Positions 37,404 through 49,500 of a stretch of DNA of 64,000 nt are shown here, piece by piece (the first letter of the stretch is position 1; the number at the start of each line of letters is the position of its first letter). The notes under the pieces were generated by a model. It made no database searches, was not told the DNA's origin, and saw only the letters and a program-made list of their open reading frames with translations. The position numbers were made by a program, and so were the translations under genes. The stretch comes from Pezizomycotina sp. ARF18 (Eukaryota > Ascomycota). The stretch spans positions 81,001 to 145,000 of the forward strand of contig AZLU01000059.1 in assembly GCA_002224055.1 (NCBI GenBank), given 5' to 3'.

Positions 37404-39030
37404 ATGTCAACTCACGATAGGCAATTCGATCTTATCCTCTTCGGTGCCACCGGCTACACGGGGACTTTAACCGCCAACATCTGGCGGGGCATGCGCCCAC
37501 TAATCTGCGATGGGCCATCGCCGGTCGGTCGGAGCACAAGCTACAGGCCGCGGCGAATATCCTCAACAGAAGTTTCCGGACAGGACTCCCGTTGGTACGA
37601 AGAACCCTGTGCTGGCTAATTGAGGGCAGATGTATACCCTGGGTTCGACCTGCTAACCATTTGGCCAATTGCTCACTTAGGAACCTTCGTCGCTGATCTA
37701 AACCCCGAATCGCTGAAGAACATGGCGGAAGCTGCGCGCCTCGTCATAACCGCCGTGGGTCCTTACTGCCGCTACGGCACGCCTCTTGTGGAAGCTTGCG
37801 CGAATGCAGGGACCCATTACGTTGACTGTATGTTTGAGCCCTTCGTCCCCACGTCTGGAAATAATGTGACACGTTTCACGAAATATTTCAGTGACGTCAG
37901 AGTAATTTTTGTAACAAGTCGAGAAGACTAATAATATTCGGAATTCTGCAAAAATAGGCACTGGTGAACACATTTGGGTTCTTGAAATGATCAAGAAATA
38001 TCATGAGACTGCAAAGAATAATGGCGCCATCGTAGGCACTAATCCCCCTGCTTCCTGTTTGAAGCATTATTTTCTAGCTTTATCACGAGGTGAGCATGCT
38101 ACTAACATCGAAGCACAGATCGTACCCCAATGCGCATTTGAATCCGCGCCTGCGGACCTCAGTTCATTGGCCATAAGCAAGTTCATCCGCAAAAATTACG
38201 GAACCGGCACGGCCAGCGTCACGTTCGCGCTTTGCGATGTAGTGTATGTTTTTCTCTTTCCTCGCTTGTTCGGCACGAACCATTTCACGCTAAAAGAAAA
38301 CTCTCTGAACCATAGTGGAGGAGTGTCCGGGGGCACGATCGAAACTTTCCTCTCCGTAATAGACACCTACCCCCTCCGCTCCATCGCCGCTTCGGCTTCC
38401 CGCTTGCTCTCTCACCAGTGCAGAGGAAGTGGTCTCCTCCCTCAGGCAGTTTCTTTCCGTCCGGTACAATAAACATATCGGGTATCTTGCGCCGTGGGTC
38501 CAAGCCATCCCGACCGCGCCATAGTAATGCGCAGCTGGGGTCTCATGAAGTCCGAGTCCGCCGACAAAGTAGGCTACGGCGACAAATTCACTTTCGAAGA
38601 GCGTAAAAGGTTCCGGGTTTCATAGCCGGAATAGGATTGTGGTTAGCAATCGGAGTTCTCAGCGTTGCGGTTGCGTTCCCGCCCGTACGCTGGATCGCGA
38701 GGAAGTTTGTCACGCAGCCGGGCGGTGGACCCGATGAACATACAAGAGCGAAGGGTAAGTGTGAGTGGAAAGCGGTGGGTGAGAGCGAGGATGGAAAGAG
38801 GAAGGCGATGAGTACGATGAGGTTCGCGAGGGGAGAAGCTTACATAATTACGGGACTCCTGATCGCCGAGGCTGGATGAGCATCCTGTATGACGAAGGCC
38901 GGGAAGAAGACGGCGAAGAGAGGCTTGTGAAGAAGATGGGTGGTGGCGTTCTGACCCCGCTTGCCTAGGCGAGGCGTACATTGATAGGCTGCACAAAGCT
39001 GGCGTGGTGCTTGAAGTTGAAGAGGTTTGA
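37404..39030 (+). CDS. Saccharopine-dehydrogenase-like oxidoreductase (trans-acting enoyl reductase type)
   Basis: NAD(P)-binding membrane-associated reductase of the SCCPDH family; the true substrate is unknown. The N-terminus MSTHDRQFDLILFGATGYTG (37404-37463) is the Rossmann GxTGYTG motif, followed by NLRWAIAGRSEHKLQAA after a frame change. ARLVITAVGPYCRYGTPLVEACANAGTHYVDC (about 37735-37830) is the family's second signature. After an intron from about 37830, MIKKYHETAKNNGAI, FESAPADLSS and NYGTGTASV follow, then SGGVSGGTIET (about 38310-38340). A hydrophobic helix (GLWLAIGVLSVAVAFPPVRWI, about 38630-38700) and MRFARGEAYIITGLLIAEAG complete the fold. The end is at 39028-39030, LHKAGVVLEVEEV. 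Frame breaks near 37480, 37600, 38465 and 38880. About 35 residues between NNGAI and VPQCAFES look like an unspliced intron or insertion. Confidence 0.85.
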
Positions 39031-39707
39031 AAAGATTGATAACGTGATATATCAGTTGTCCTCGTCTTTTCCTTTTTTCTTTCTTTTTTCTTTCTTTTTT
39101 CTTTCTTTTTTCTTTCTTTTTATTTTATTCTATCTTTTTTATTCTGTTAAACCAAATTTCCTTGGGCGGTGCCCTTCAAAGCTTCGTCTTGGACATTTTG
39201 TATTTTTCGCTTTGTTTTCCCTGTTTCTCTATGTAAGTTGTTTAGTGTATGTACGAGCTCGGCAATTGCGATGTCGCAGCGTTTTTAGACCCTTTAAAAG
39301 TGCCAAAGCAGTAAGTAATAATAATAAGTAAATGCGGGATATTATCTTATTCGCTGATGTTCTGCGAAAGGTTGATCACACTTTCGTAGAACCCTTGCAC
39401 CTCTTTCCCTAGGTGGTTTCGGTAAAATGTATGAATTGAGGATTCTCGGGGAGAGGCCTAAGACACAGTGCGAAGTGATCTGTGCGAGAGTACTTTACTG
39501 GGTAACAATACCTGGAAAGTCATATCGATGATTTTCCTTCATATCGAAAATGCGAGCACAAGAGACAGTAGACCTTCGAAAGAAGGAACAATCCGCTATA
39601 TTTCTGCAAGATCGCAAACGAGATCCACCACGATCTCGTCAAGGAAAAAATACACTCGAGTCGGCTTTCCCTGATGTGCCTTCCAACGAGTACCCTCATA
39701 ATTTTCA
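39031..39707. other. Convergent intergenic region with pyrimidine tandem repeat
   Basis: Contains a TTTCTTTCTTTTTTC-type tandem tract at about 39075-39122. No supported gene. Confidence 0.5.
39075..39122. repeat. Tandem CTTTCTTTTTT-type pyrimidine repeat
   Basis: Four to five near-identical units of about 11 bases composed only of T and C, just downstream of the saccharopine-like gene. Confidence 0.7.
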
Positions 39708-40867
39708 TCACCACAGCCCTTTTACGAGCTCCTTGACGGAACTGTAAACCGGATCGTCCTCCGGATTCTTCTCATCCTTGCTCTTAATCAATCCTCCAGC
39801 GCCCTCTTACAGATAATGTCAAGTTGATCCTTCTCAACACCCTTCTCTGTCAGCGTAGTCTTGAGGCCCAATTTGCTCACAAGTCCCAAAATCTTATCGC
39901 CAACTTCATCGCTGTCCTTCACATCATCTCCAGATTTCTTCCCGCCAACGTACGGCAAGATGTTCGCGATATCGCTCGCAACCTGCGAGCTCTGTCTCGC
40001 TTTTAATTTCACAACGGGCCCTAGCGTAATACACGACGTGATGCCGTGAGGGATACCGTACGGTGAACCCAGAGCGTATCCCAGCGAGTGCGACAGTCCC
40101 AGTCCACCTTTCAGGTTTTGCCCCACGAAACCTAAGCTCGCGTACGCCGCGAGGAATAACCCGGTTATAACATCCTCGTTTTTCGGATCGGATTTGTACA
40201 GCGGAAGCAAGCGGAACAGCTCGTTGATAGCATTGAGGGCCACGATCCTGCAGGGCACCCACGTCGCCGTATTGTTGTACTGCGACTCGACAGCGTGGTC
40301 GAGGGCCCTAATACCCGTCGATAGGAAAAGGTGGGGAGGGGTATGCAAACCGAACTTCGGGTCGTAGAAGATATACGACGGGTAGATGTTCGGGTTACTT
40401 ATTCCCGTCTTCACGCCATCGGCGGTAGTGTAGCCCGCCATGGCCGTTGCTTCGGCGGCGGATAGGGTCGTAGGTACGGTTATGTGGACCAACCACTTGC
40501 CCGCCGTCTCGTGCACGCGGTATATGATAGCTTTGGCGCTGTCGATTGGCGACCCCCGCGACGGAGATGATGGTGTCGATGGAGTCATCGGACTTGACCT
40601 GCTGGGTCGCCTCGTCGAGCTGAGCTGCGGGAGCATGCTCTCTGATATTGCTGAACGTGCCGGCGTGGTGGGTTGGCGATAGCAGGGATTCGAGCTGAGA
40701 GATGAGGGTGTCTTTGTGGCGAGGGAATTGCCGGTCACGATGAAAGCTTTGGAAGTGGGGTTGTAAAGCTGATAGGAGGTTGTTCTTCACGACGTCGGGA
40801 CCGTAGAAGAGGATTTGAGCTGGTGAGGCCGGTAATTGCCTTGGAGAGGGTGAAGAGAAGAGTCCAT
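39708..40867 (-). CDS. Iron-type alcohol dehydrogenase, probable maleylacetate reductase
   Basis: Group III metal-dependent dehydrogenase; the best match by motif is maleylacetate reductase, which reduces maleylacetate to 3-oxoadipate in aromatic breakdown. The start at 40867 (MDSSLHPL...) leads through ILFYGPDVVKNNLL. Then come DTIISVAGG, SPIDSAKAIIYRVHE, ITVPTTLSAAEATAMAGYT, IRALDHAVES (first metal His, about 40280-40310), GLGLSHSLGYALGSPYGIPHGITSC (two more conserved His, about 40035-40105) and LGPVVK. The 951-bp segment 40738-39788 is open. A one-base break near 39793 leads to the tail IKSKDEKNPEDDP...VKELVKGLW, with the stop at 39708. Breaks near 40815 and 40555 affect the N-terminal third. 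A generic Fe-ADH of other substrate is possible. Confidence 0.85.
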
Positions 40868-41299
40868 CTTTCTATTTCTTTGTTACTTGGAGATACTTAT
40901 TTCACTTTGAGCAATTCAAGTAATTATCCGAACTGAGTAGTTAACTGATCGTGACGGTGTTAAAATCATTTAAATGTGCACAGGCCTTGGTGTAAGTGGT
41001 TCGCAATAATAATAATAATTAATACATATCACCAAAAAAAAAAATGTCGATGATGCCATTTCAACCACTACAACAGAACACCAACTTTTTCGAACTTCCC
41101 TGTTCGGCAGATATAATCCGTCGCAGTTATAGCTTGGATCTGATCATTTTACAAAGCCGGCTAAAGAGAGCAAGCCAGCCTTTTTAAGCCTCAACGAGAT
41201 CCGAATTCCGACGGCAATCCCTTCACAACGAGACAGAAAAGAACAGAACAAACATCGCGAGAGCAGATATCACAGGCGCGCTACTTTTGATGTTATACC
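40868..41299. other. Intergenic region
   Basis: 432 bp between the divergent Fe-ADH gene and the unrecognised gene. A 48-codon open frame from 41044 has no recognisable features. Confidence 0.5.
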
Positions 41300-42338
41300 C
41301 ATGAACGATCATCGGTCGGCCTCAAAAGATACCAAGACCGAAGACGTTTAATATCGAATTTCGAAGGCATCCAATTGGTTACAGTCAGCCGTTTCCTGAT
41401 CCATGCCCTTGACTATTCAGATAAGACTACTTCTTCAACACAACCCACTCCTACTTTCATCAGCCTGGGAAACTCTTTATCGGCCTGGATGGATGTTGCT
41501 TTCACAGGTCCAGCTCCTTCTACGGCGTCGGCGGCACCCTCGGGCAAGCGAAAATCTTACTTGCAGATTTGTCGTCTTTTCCCACACGCCACTTGCTCGC
41601 CTCAACTTCCGTACCATGCAAGAATTAGAGGACTTGGCGCGCGATATTCTGGTTGGTCTTCGAACAAAAGAAGGCATTGCATGACGCCGAGAAAAGATAG
41701 CAGACCATCGCAAGTTCGAGATAGAGATTTCTGAGCTTGGCGATTGTGAGATTCTAATTTTCACAAGAAATACCCACAACCCTTTCCGGTGGCTGCGGAG
41801 AAATCGAAGCTCCGAATAATTTTGAACGAAAGTTTTGATCGTAAAATGAAATTATATACTCAATTGACAGAATCTAAAAAAGCCAGTTCTAATCCAAGGA
41901 CGGAAAATAGTCGTCTGACCGACTCCGGGGTTGGTATTCAACGACGATTTCCAAGACTTTCGTACAGGCTGTTCGATTTTAACTGGCTGACGACGTACGT
42001 CATGGAAGTGGACCTAACAACTTTAGAAACTTCAGAACAGGAAGGACAAACAACGTATTGTTTCTTGGCCTTTTGTGCTGAGCCTTGCTGCTCTGCTGGA
42101 TGCTTTTCTGTCGCTTCCAAAGAACACATTGGTATTGAGTAAGTACCAAATTCTGCTATTCGAAGGCAAAGAGGGTCGCAGGATGGGTCCATGAGCGATC
42201 CACTGAGGCTAAAACGTTTGCCATTTTGCACGATTGACTGATTGCTTGGCTAATTCCTGCCTTTTCAACAGATTCGCGGCAATTGCTTGGAAAGCGTGTT
42301 TGCGCATGAAGGGATTTGTTGTCTTGGCCGCGATATAA
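41300..42338 (+). CDS. Unrecognised fungal protein
   Basis: I do not recognise a family. Coding character is supported by an exon of good length (41789-42138 reads RIILNESFDRKMKLYTQLTES...EHIGIE) and by a consistent splice: the GTAAGT donor at 42139, a CTAAT branch site and a CAG acceptor at 42271 join GIE to FAAIAWKACLRMKG and end at TAA 42336-42338. An upstream helical segment reads MQELEDLARDILVGLRTKEGIA (about 41616-41682) and probably connects through a one-base break. The true start is uncertain; 41300 is the nearest plausible ATG. A cysteine-rich hydrophobic stretch (CFLAFCAEPCCSAGC) lies near the end. No signal peptide evident. Confidence 0.4.
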
Positions 42339-42989
42339 TGAATGGTACATCTTTGCCGGTTTCCAAACGAAGTGTAACGATGCCAGCCGTAAAAACACTT
42401 ACAAATCATGTAAAATAGTTCAAAACAACGGGAAGTGCTTTAAAACTACTACAAAGCTTAAACTTCTTGCTTATCTCCGCTGAAGCGGTATCGTCCTCGA
42501 AATTAAGCTACAGCTCACTGCGATCCTGGCTGGAGTCAAAGCGAATAAATTTGTTTTACTCTATTTATTATTAACAAACAGATATTATTTATCAACAGTA
42601 GGGCTGAAAAGGTGCTGTATATACTAATCTCTAGGTTATTCTTGAAAGCCACGAAAGCTTAGAAGTACCTCCTCGCTCAATACCAAGAGCACAGTAATCG
42701 AAACCTCTCTTATTCCGCGACATCGAACGACCGGAATTGGAAGCTTATTAGTGATCAGTGAGATCTTACAGGAAGAAAGATCTTCGGCTTTCAAGTACAA
42801 CATTCTCGAAACAACAAAACCACACATCACGGCTTCGATCCTATTGCTGCGGGAGTTACCGATTTTGTTATTTATTTTGATAGATATAACTTTTACGGTT
42901 TCACTGCGCAGCAAGGACTCGTAAGCGGTAGGCGATGATCGTTTGATAGCAGCGGTATCATTATCTGATACGAAATAGGTACGCTGTTA

Positions 42990-42997
42990 AAAAAAAT

Positions 42998-43028
<31 letters not shown>

Positions 43029-43032
43029 AAAG
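42990..43032. repeat. (AAAAAT)n microsatellite
   Basis: About five near-perfect A5T units bounded by longer A runs. Confidence 0.75.
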
Positions 43033-44576
43033 GATTTTTTTGGTTACTCCACTCAGCCCATGCCTGTTGCCTGCCTTGCACGCCGCGGTAACAGGGAAGT
43101 ATTTAATTTAATATAATTTTTTATTCGGATGTTTCGGCAGACTTGGCCCCCTTTTAACAGGCGAAAAGGTACCTCTAGGCTCTATCTAGCACCAACAGCG
43201 GCAGAAAAGAGGGGAATATTTGCGTAGTTCGGAACCACGGCCGATTATTTCTCCTTCCCAGGCGACACCAAAAAAAAAAAAAAAGGCCCAAGGAAAAGAG
43301 CGTATACCTTCTCTACTACAATTGTAAAGCCGTACTAGAGGTATTCTTTTCCTCGTATACTCTTTGTATGTATGCACTGTGCGTACCGACATACAGAAGA
43401 CCAAAGACAGATATTTGCGGTTGTGGTATATCCTCGCTTTTCCACGCATGTATTTGAACAAGATTGCACATCTCCACCAGGCCACTGTGTAGTTCTTACT
43501 CAAACGGCCCTTTTTAATCGAAATGAACGCGCGGCCATTTGGCTTTTAGGTATCGACTTCCCTGTCCCGCTTCCCAAACAACACCGTCCAAAGCACGAGA
43601 GAGCTCAGAGGATGTATCTTTTTGGACTGAGCGTGGCCAATCAGATACCCAAGCGTCTTCCCGTTTAAATCTTTTAAGGGCTAAATCATCTGCAGACAAG
43701 CGTCCACAATGAGGTAAGTTGCGTCGCGAAACCCAAGTATTCATCTCCGCCGTCTCAAAAAAAAAAAAAAAAAAAAATAGATACCTCGGTGGGTTAGGGC
43801 TTCGTCTTGTGTCTATCAAAAGGAAAAGGGCCACATGTTCCGACCCCGACAAAGATTTTCTCTGTAGACGATTGTTTATTTCCGGAAGCATGTTCCGAGG
43901 TATATTTTCTTCTTTTCTGAATTGTTGGTAACTGAAATTATTTAAAGTGTCTTCGCACACTTTCTTCCAGCATTTCAAATACCGTATCTGCACCCACGCA
44001 GATATTGAATACTTTCCCACTGAGCACAAACAGATGAGAGGAAACCTTTTCTTTTTAAATGAAAAGAAGGGGCCAGTACTGATTCACTTATAGCAAATAA
44101 TAGATCTTTCGGTAAGATACCAAGATGTCTATATATTTATACGTGCAGCTTATTCAACGAATGTTCAAGGCACGACAATTGTGGAGAATAGATAGAGAGA
44201 GAAAAGAGATGGTGAACGCATGAGTTTTAAGTATATCTTGGAAAACTGGACAGTGGACGCTATTAGATACTTGGGACTAGACCAAGTTGCTCTCCTCCCC
44301 CCTCCCTTTTCCCAAGTAAAATTAATATTGGCAATGTATATTATTTTTTATAAAAAATTCTTGTCGCCAGCTTTAAATATAGATCTTAATGACGGAATCT
44401 ATATATAATACAATTATCGCCCAGAAAACCCCGTGGTTTGGGTGTCTTTGTTATTTAGTATATAAGTATACACGGCCTGTAAAGTATATACTTACACTTT
44501 GAACACTTTTTTGTCGTTTTCTCGTGATTTCCAAAATATCCAAGTTCTTATAGTTCGCCTTTTCTATTTACCCAGA

Positions 44577-44580
<4 letters not shown>

Positions 44581-44620
<40 letters not shown>
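44581..44620. repeat. (CT)20 microsatellite
   Basis: Twenty perfect CT units about 480 bp upstream of the PAP2-like gene, followed by more pyrimidine-rich sequence. Confidence 0.9.
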
Positions 44621-44624
<4 letters not shown>

Positions 44625-44718
44625 GTTCTCTTTGTGCATTTTTGGTCGTGTGCAGTCTTTCCCTTTCTGATTTTCCGGCGTCAAGGGTAGAAAAATATAG
44701 AGACGAAATACATCATCC

Positions 44719-44745
<27 letters not shown>
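44719..44745. repeat. (AT)13 microsatellite
   Basis: Perfect AT dinucleotide run; a second shorter one lies at 44780-44795. Confidence 0.85.
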
Positions 44746-44750
<5 letters not shown>

Positions 44751-45102
44751 GTATATATAATATAAATATATTGCAACAGTATATATATATATATACTTAC
44801 ACAAGCGTATACTATATACTTTTATGAGCCAACGATAACAAAAGCACCAATACATCATTCCGTCATCCATATATATTGTTTTTCCTTTTTTATTCTTCCT
44901 CCCTTGCCTCGCTCTCTCCTCTGTTCATTTTACATACACATTTCTTTTCCTATCTTCTCTTTCTTTCTAGGGAAAGAGTAGCGACCCCAAAAAAGCGAAC
45001 GACGCTCTTTTAACTAGAACGATACCTCGCTTCGTATCTATCTCTTCATGCTATCGTAAGGCACAGATCGAAACGTCGAGCCATCGTATCAAAACCAGAA
45101 AG

Positions 45103-45227
45103 ATGTTGAATTCGACGGCACCAGGTGGGCTCACAGAAGAGCCGCCAAACTTCCATTCAAAACCAGCTTTGGAGCTTCCGTCTTGGGAGAACCAGTTGTA
45201 AGTTATACTTCTATCACCTGTGCTATC

Positions 45228-45258
<31 letters not shown>

Positions 45259-46541
45259 TCTTGCTTGAAGAAAGATGTGTTTTTGTTTGTGAGAAGCATT
45301 TAGGAAAGTCGTGCTAAAGATTTCTTTCTTTTATTTTAACAGCTCGTTGCCCTTATCCTCCTCTGGGCTTGTTTCTATTCACGTCGGCGGTATTTAGTTT
45401 GTTCAAGCGCAACGTAGACGAAAGGTTGCTTCTGGATTCTCCGACACCAACAATAACATCGACGTCACACGAAGAGTATGAATCGGAAAGCTTCCTCAAG
45501 GATGAAGAAAGGGACGAGGATGAATACACACCGGTATCGACTGGGTATCCCAGGAAGAACCGCAGCTGTTTGGGAACGGCCATCACCACACCGAATACCA
45601 GCCGCTTCAAGCAACATTTCCACTCTCGTATCCTTTACAAGTTCCCTTCCTGATGGAAATGTTTTACTGGGTCCTCACGTACGCGGTGTACCAGATTTCG
45701 CGCATGACGGCACAGAACATGGCGACGAAGGACATTTGGGACATCGCGCAGGCGAACGGGTTGAAGGTTCTATGGGTGGAGCAGTTCAGCTTCCTTCGGT
45801 TCTTGTTCCCGGTGGAGGAGTTGGAGGTTCAGCAGTGGTTCATGACCAAGCACGAGACGGCGCTGACGGTCCTTAACCGCGTTTACGCACTCATTCACAT
45901 CCCCGGCTCCATTTTCTTCCTGGGTGGTACTACTACTCGGCGCCTTCCCACGCGCAGTTCGCCGTGATGCGGAGGACGACGACGCTGATGAACTGGGGCG
46001 CGTTCGCGATCTTTACCGTCTACCCGTGCATGCCGCCGCGCCTGCTGCCGCCCGAGTACGGTTTATCGACACGGTCCGCAGGGAAGCGCGCAGAGTGTTT
46101 TCATGAAGGGCAAATACGTCAACAGCCTCGCGGCGATGCCGTCGATGCACTTTGGTTACAGCTTCATCGTCGGGATGACGCTGCTGTACCACTCGGCGTT
46201 TTCACTTCGAGAAAGAGGATGATGGAGAATGGCAGGTTCTGGAGTTATTTCTACGTCTTGCTTGGGGTTGCGTATCCGTTGACGATATTGACGACTATCG
46301 TTGCTACTGCGAATCACGTATGTTATTTTCCGCCAAACCCTTTTGTTCCCCGAAAAATTAAGCTAACTTTGCTTTCACTTTTTAGTACTGGCTCGACCCA
46401 TGCGTCGGCACCCTCGTAGCGATCATCGCGTTCTTCGGAAACCGTCTTCTCAACATTTTCGTACCCCTGGAGGATTACCTGTTCTGGACCCTGCGGATGG
46501 AGAAACCCGCTCCGAACTGTGGTCCGCAAGGGAGAAGATAA
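45103..46541 (+). CDS. PAP2/inositolphosphotransferase (Aur1)-like membrane protein
   Basis: Multi-pass membrane enzyme of the PAP2 superfamily, close to fungal Aur1-type inositolphosphotransferases; likely a lipid phosphate or phosphotransfer reaction. Exon 1 (45103-45197) encodes MLNSTAPGGLTEEPPNF. The intron at 45198-45342 carries a poly(T) run. ALILLWACFYSRRR is the first TM segment, followed by an acidic loop and NTSRFKQHFHSRILYKFPF. MEMFYWVLTYAVYQISRM, LNRVYALIHIPGSIFFLG and MNWGAFAIFTVYPCMPPRLLP are further membrane segments. The catalytic region reads AAMPSMHFGYSFIVGMTLLYHSAF (about 46120-46200) and, after an intron at about 46318-46385, YWLDPCVGTLVAIIAFFGNRLL (about 46387-46460). The paired His residues (SMH; TANHYW) fit the PAP2 active site. 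Frame breaks occur near 45415, 45650, 45920, 46085 and 46200. Ends at 46539-46541. Confidence 0.82.
45233..45259. repeat. Poly(T) tract inside an intron
   Basis: 27 uninterrupted T in the first intron of the PAP2-like gene, between donor and acceptor. Confidence 0.85.
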
Positions 46542-49500
46542 TTTCTCTCCACCTCTTTAACGAAGCGGCCTTTTTTTTTTCTTTTTTTTCTTGTTGTTGT
46601 CTTCACACTTCTGCATCATCGTCTTTTTCGAATTAGGCGGCGTTTATGACTTTGATTATATTTTTATCACACCTCTTCATTCCGTTACCTGGTTTTTTAA
46701 TATACCTGTTCACTTACTGTTCATAAACAATAATATCCGTATACCCACTCGCAAAGAAGCAACTAAAATAACCAACGTCGTTCCGTTTGGCACGTTAGTA
46801 TTAGAAGTGTTGTCCGGTGGACGAATGGAAATGGCTACTCACGACTCCTTTTTTTTCTGTTTTATTTTTTTTAGTTATTATCCTTCTAATACAAATATCC
46901 TGTTTATCAATTTATTCCCTTTCATATTAACTTTGTTTTTCTCTTTTATTACTTCATAGCATATACTGCAGCCTTTCCTCGTCTTCTACAAAACTAACAA
47001 AACTCACAGAAGAGATAAACAACATCTATACCTGTATATAAACAAATAACGTATGAATAAGATATTTTCTATTATCGCCCTTGAATTATTGACCGATAAA
47101 TACCTCCGCGAGGCGTTTATTTGTGATCCTCCAAAATCCTTGCGAGAAAATATTCTATCTTTAGCTACACGGTATACCGGTAATGAAATAAGAAATGTTT
47201 TAAAATTGCCCACATTCAAAATCCGATCCGATGAGAACATCTTTATTTTTATATTTCTAAAGTTATTCTAATTTTCGTTCTAAGCGCCGTACTTTTTTAT
47301 TCTTCAAGAACTTTCAACCCTTGCATACCGCCCTATCGGAAATTTCCCGTCTGCAGATATAACGCTCTTTTAATTAAAAAGATATTGCGGACGGGAAAAA
47401 AACGCCTCCAGATCCTAAAGAAACCAAGAATATATTTAGCTGTTAATAGATCTTTATATTATAACATTTACTATACCTACTTTCATTTAAATATATCGTG
47501 AACGAATCACAGAACGACTGTCTACTTAAAAAATACCAGCAGTCGTACGGGCGTGTCATTGGCACGTGCTATTGAAATTTAGGTTTTACCGTTTTGGGAG
47601 ACGAAATTTGGTTCTGTCCTGGGGGTAAGTGCAGAGTGCCTACTCCACAAGTCGCTTCTGCAGGCGAGGAGGGATATATCCATGTTATTAAAACTTTCGC
47701 ACAGCCACGATATCAAGGGGGTAAAAAGTTTAAGACGATTCGAGGATAAGTATTACTCCTATTATTATAAATAGAATACTCAATTTCACTTCAACTTGAA
47801 ATAGAAAAAGTAGATATAAGGGATAGAAAGGGTATACGATGCCGTTTTTTGACATATACTATATGGTTCATTTCTGTAGAGCAGCAGCCAATAAAATCCA
47901 CTTTCTTATATATATGCAGGTCACTAAGGTACTAATTATCACTACTAGTTTAAGTTCAAATACTTAAAGAGGGCGGATTGATCCGGATTATAGTTAAGCT
48001 GATCAAAAACCTCAGCAGCGGTTGAAGGATATATAGATAGCGCACATGTACAAATTCAATAGGAAAAGTAGAGAAAAACGGGCCGAAGAGTAGCAGATTC
48101 TTAGCTTAGTAACATCTCCTTTATAGCTTTACAGTAGCGGTAGGGAGAAATATTTTTGTCAGGCGTTATGAGCTAAAAGCTACTAAATACTATTTTTATA
48201 TAACTTAATTGTATATAACTACATTGTAAATATTTATATACTGTGACGTAAGAAGCCAATTCTTCGAGGTTTATCAATTTTATTCCGCTGGTTTCCATCA
48301 CAGGAGAGAGGTTAGGGGCTCAGTGATATTAATGACGAGTTCCAATAGCACATATGCGACCCTTGACCTCGGGCTTAATACGCTCATCAATCTGTAAACT
48401 AATCCCATAATAGGAATTTAGAGATTTCGTAGGTCTGGCCATGAGAAGTCGGCTCTGGAGAACTCCGCTATAGTTTTAGCTCTTTCTAGTCTCGCAGACC
48501 CTTCCCGGTGAATTTCGGAAGGGCATGTATGCGAGGCTAGCTCTTCCCACTGTTGTATTTCTGAATGTTCTTGATGATAGTTCTATGGCCAGAATCACAC
48601 TGAATTATATCATCGTAATGAATGATTATACTAAAGCAACCATTAACATTTACGTATTAGACAGAAATATCCATCATCGTCATTTTTTAGGGATGGTAAA
48701 CAAGAATATTTTGCAGGAGCATACTTTGACCTGCAACATCGTGACTTGTAGTTTAACCTCACTTGAATTTCAACTGCAAAATAATAATAATAATAATAAC
48801 AATAAAGGGTCTAGAGAAATAGTCAAATAACTTTCGAGTACTCATTGCAAAATCTCTCTCATATCAACTATTACGGAAATATTGACTTTTTATCTAGCTA
48901 CCTACGTATATGAGGCTGTTCATATAAGTCTCTCTAGATACCTTGAAGTCTTGTACTATCGATCTGCATAGATCGTCTCGTACTTATACAATTACCATGT
49001 AGTCTTTACTGGCAGGATATTGCATTGATTTAGTTTCTATATATATCTATATTACTATATTATTGATATTAATTATACAAAGCCGTAAAGCCGATGGCCT
49101 GTCAATCTAGGACGCATCATGGGGATTCAACCAGTTTCGAATACCCTTTGTCAAGTGGTTCAAAGTTGCTGAGGATGCCCCAAATCTCAGCATCCCGGGT
49201 TTGGTGAGTGCTGATATTGAAAATATGAGAGAAAAGTTGAACTGTGAAATCGAGCATTTGATACTACAAAGCCTGTCGATGGGTGTAGATAGGCACGCTC
49301 CGCGAGCACCGTCCGGACAACAGTACAGGAGTAACCATGTTATACTTGCTGCTATGCTTAAAGAAGATATAGGACAGGTGATTTTAGTATGGAAGTGGAT
49401 TCTGAGCAAAAAAGACCGAAGGTGAAAAGACTCCTGGAATATACGTCGTAAAATTCACACGTCGTCGGCAGGCTTCAAGATCTGCGACCATGACCGTCCT

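Larger units (their letters stand above)
42339..45102. other. Gene-poor AT-rich region with microsatellites
   Basis: No supported gene. It holds an (AAAAAT)n tract at about 42990-43032, a poly(A) run at 43757-43778, (CT)20 at 44581-44620 and TA repeats at 44719-44745 and 44780-44795. C/T-rich sequence at 44875-44970 is probably the promoter of the PAP2-like gene. Confidence 0.55.
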
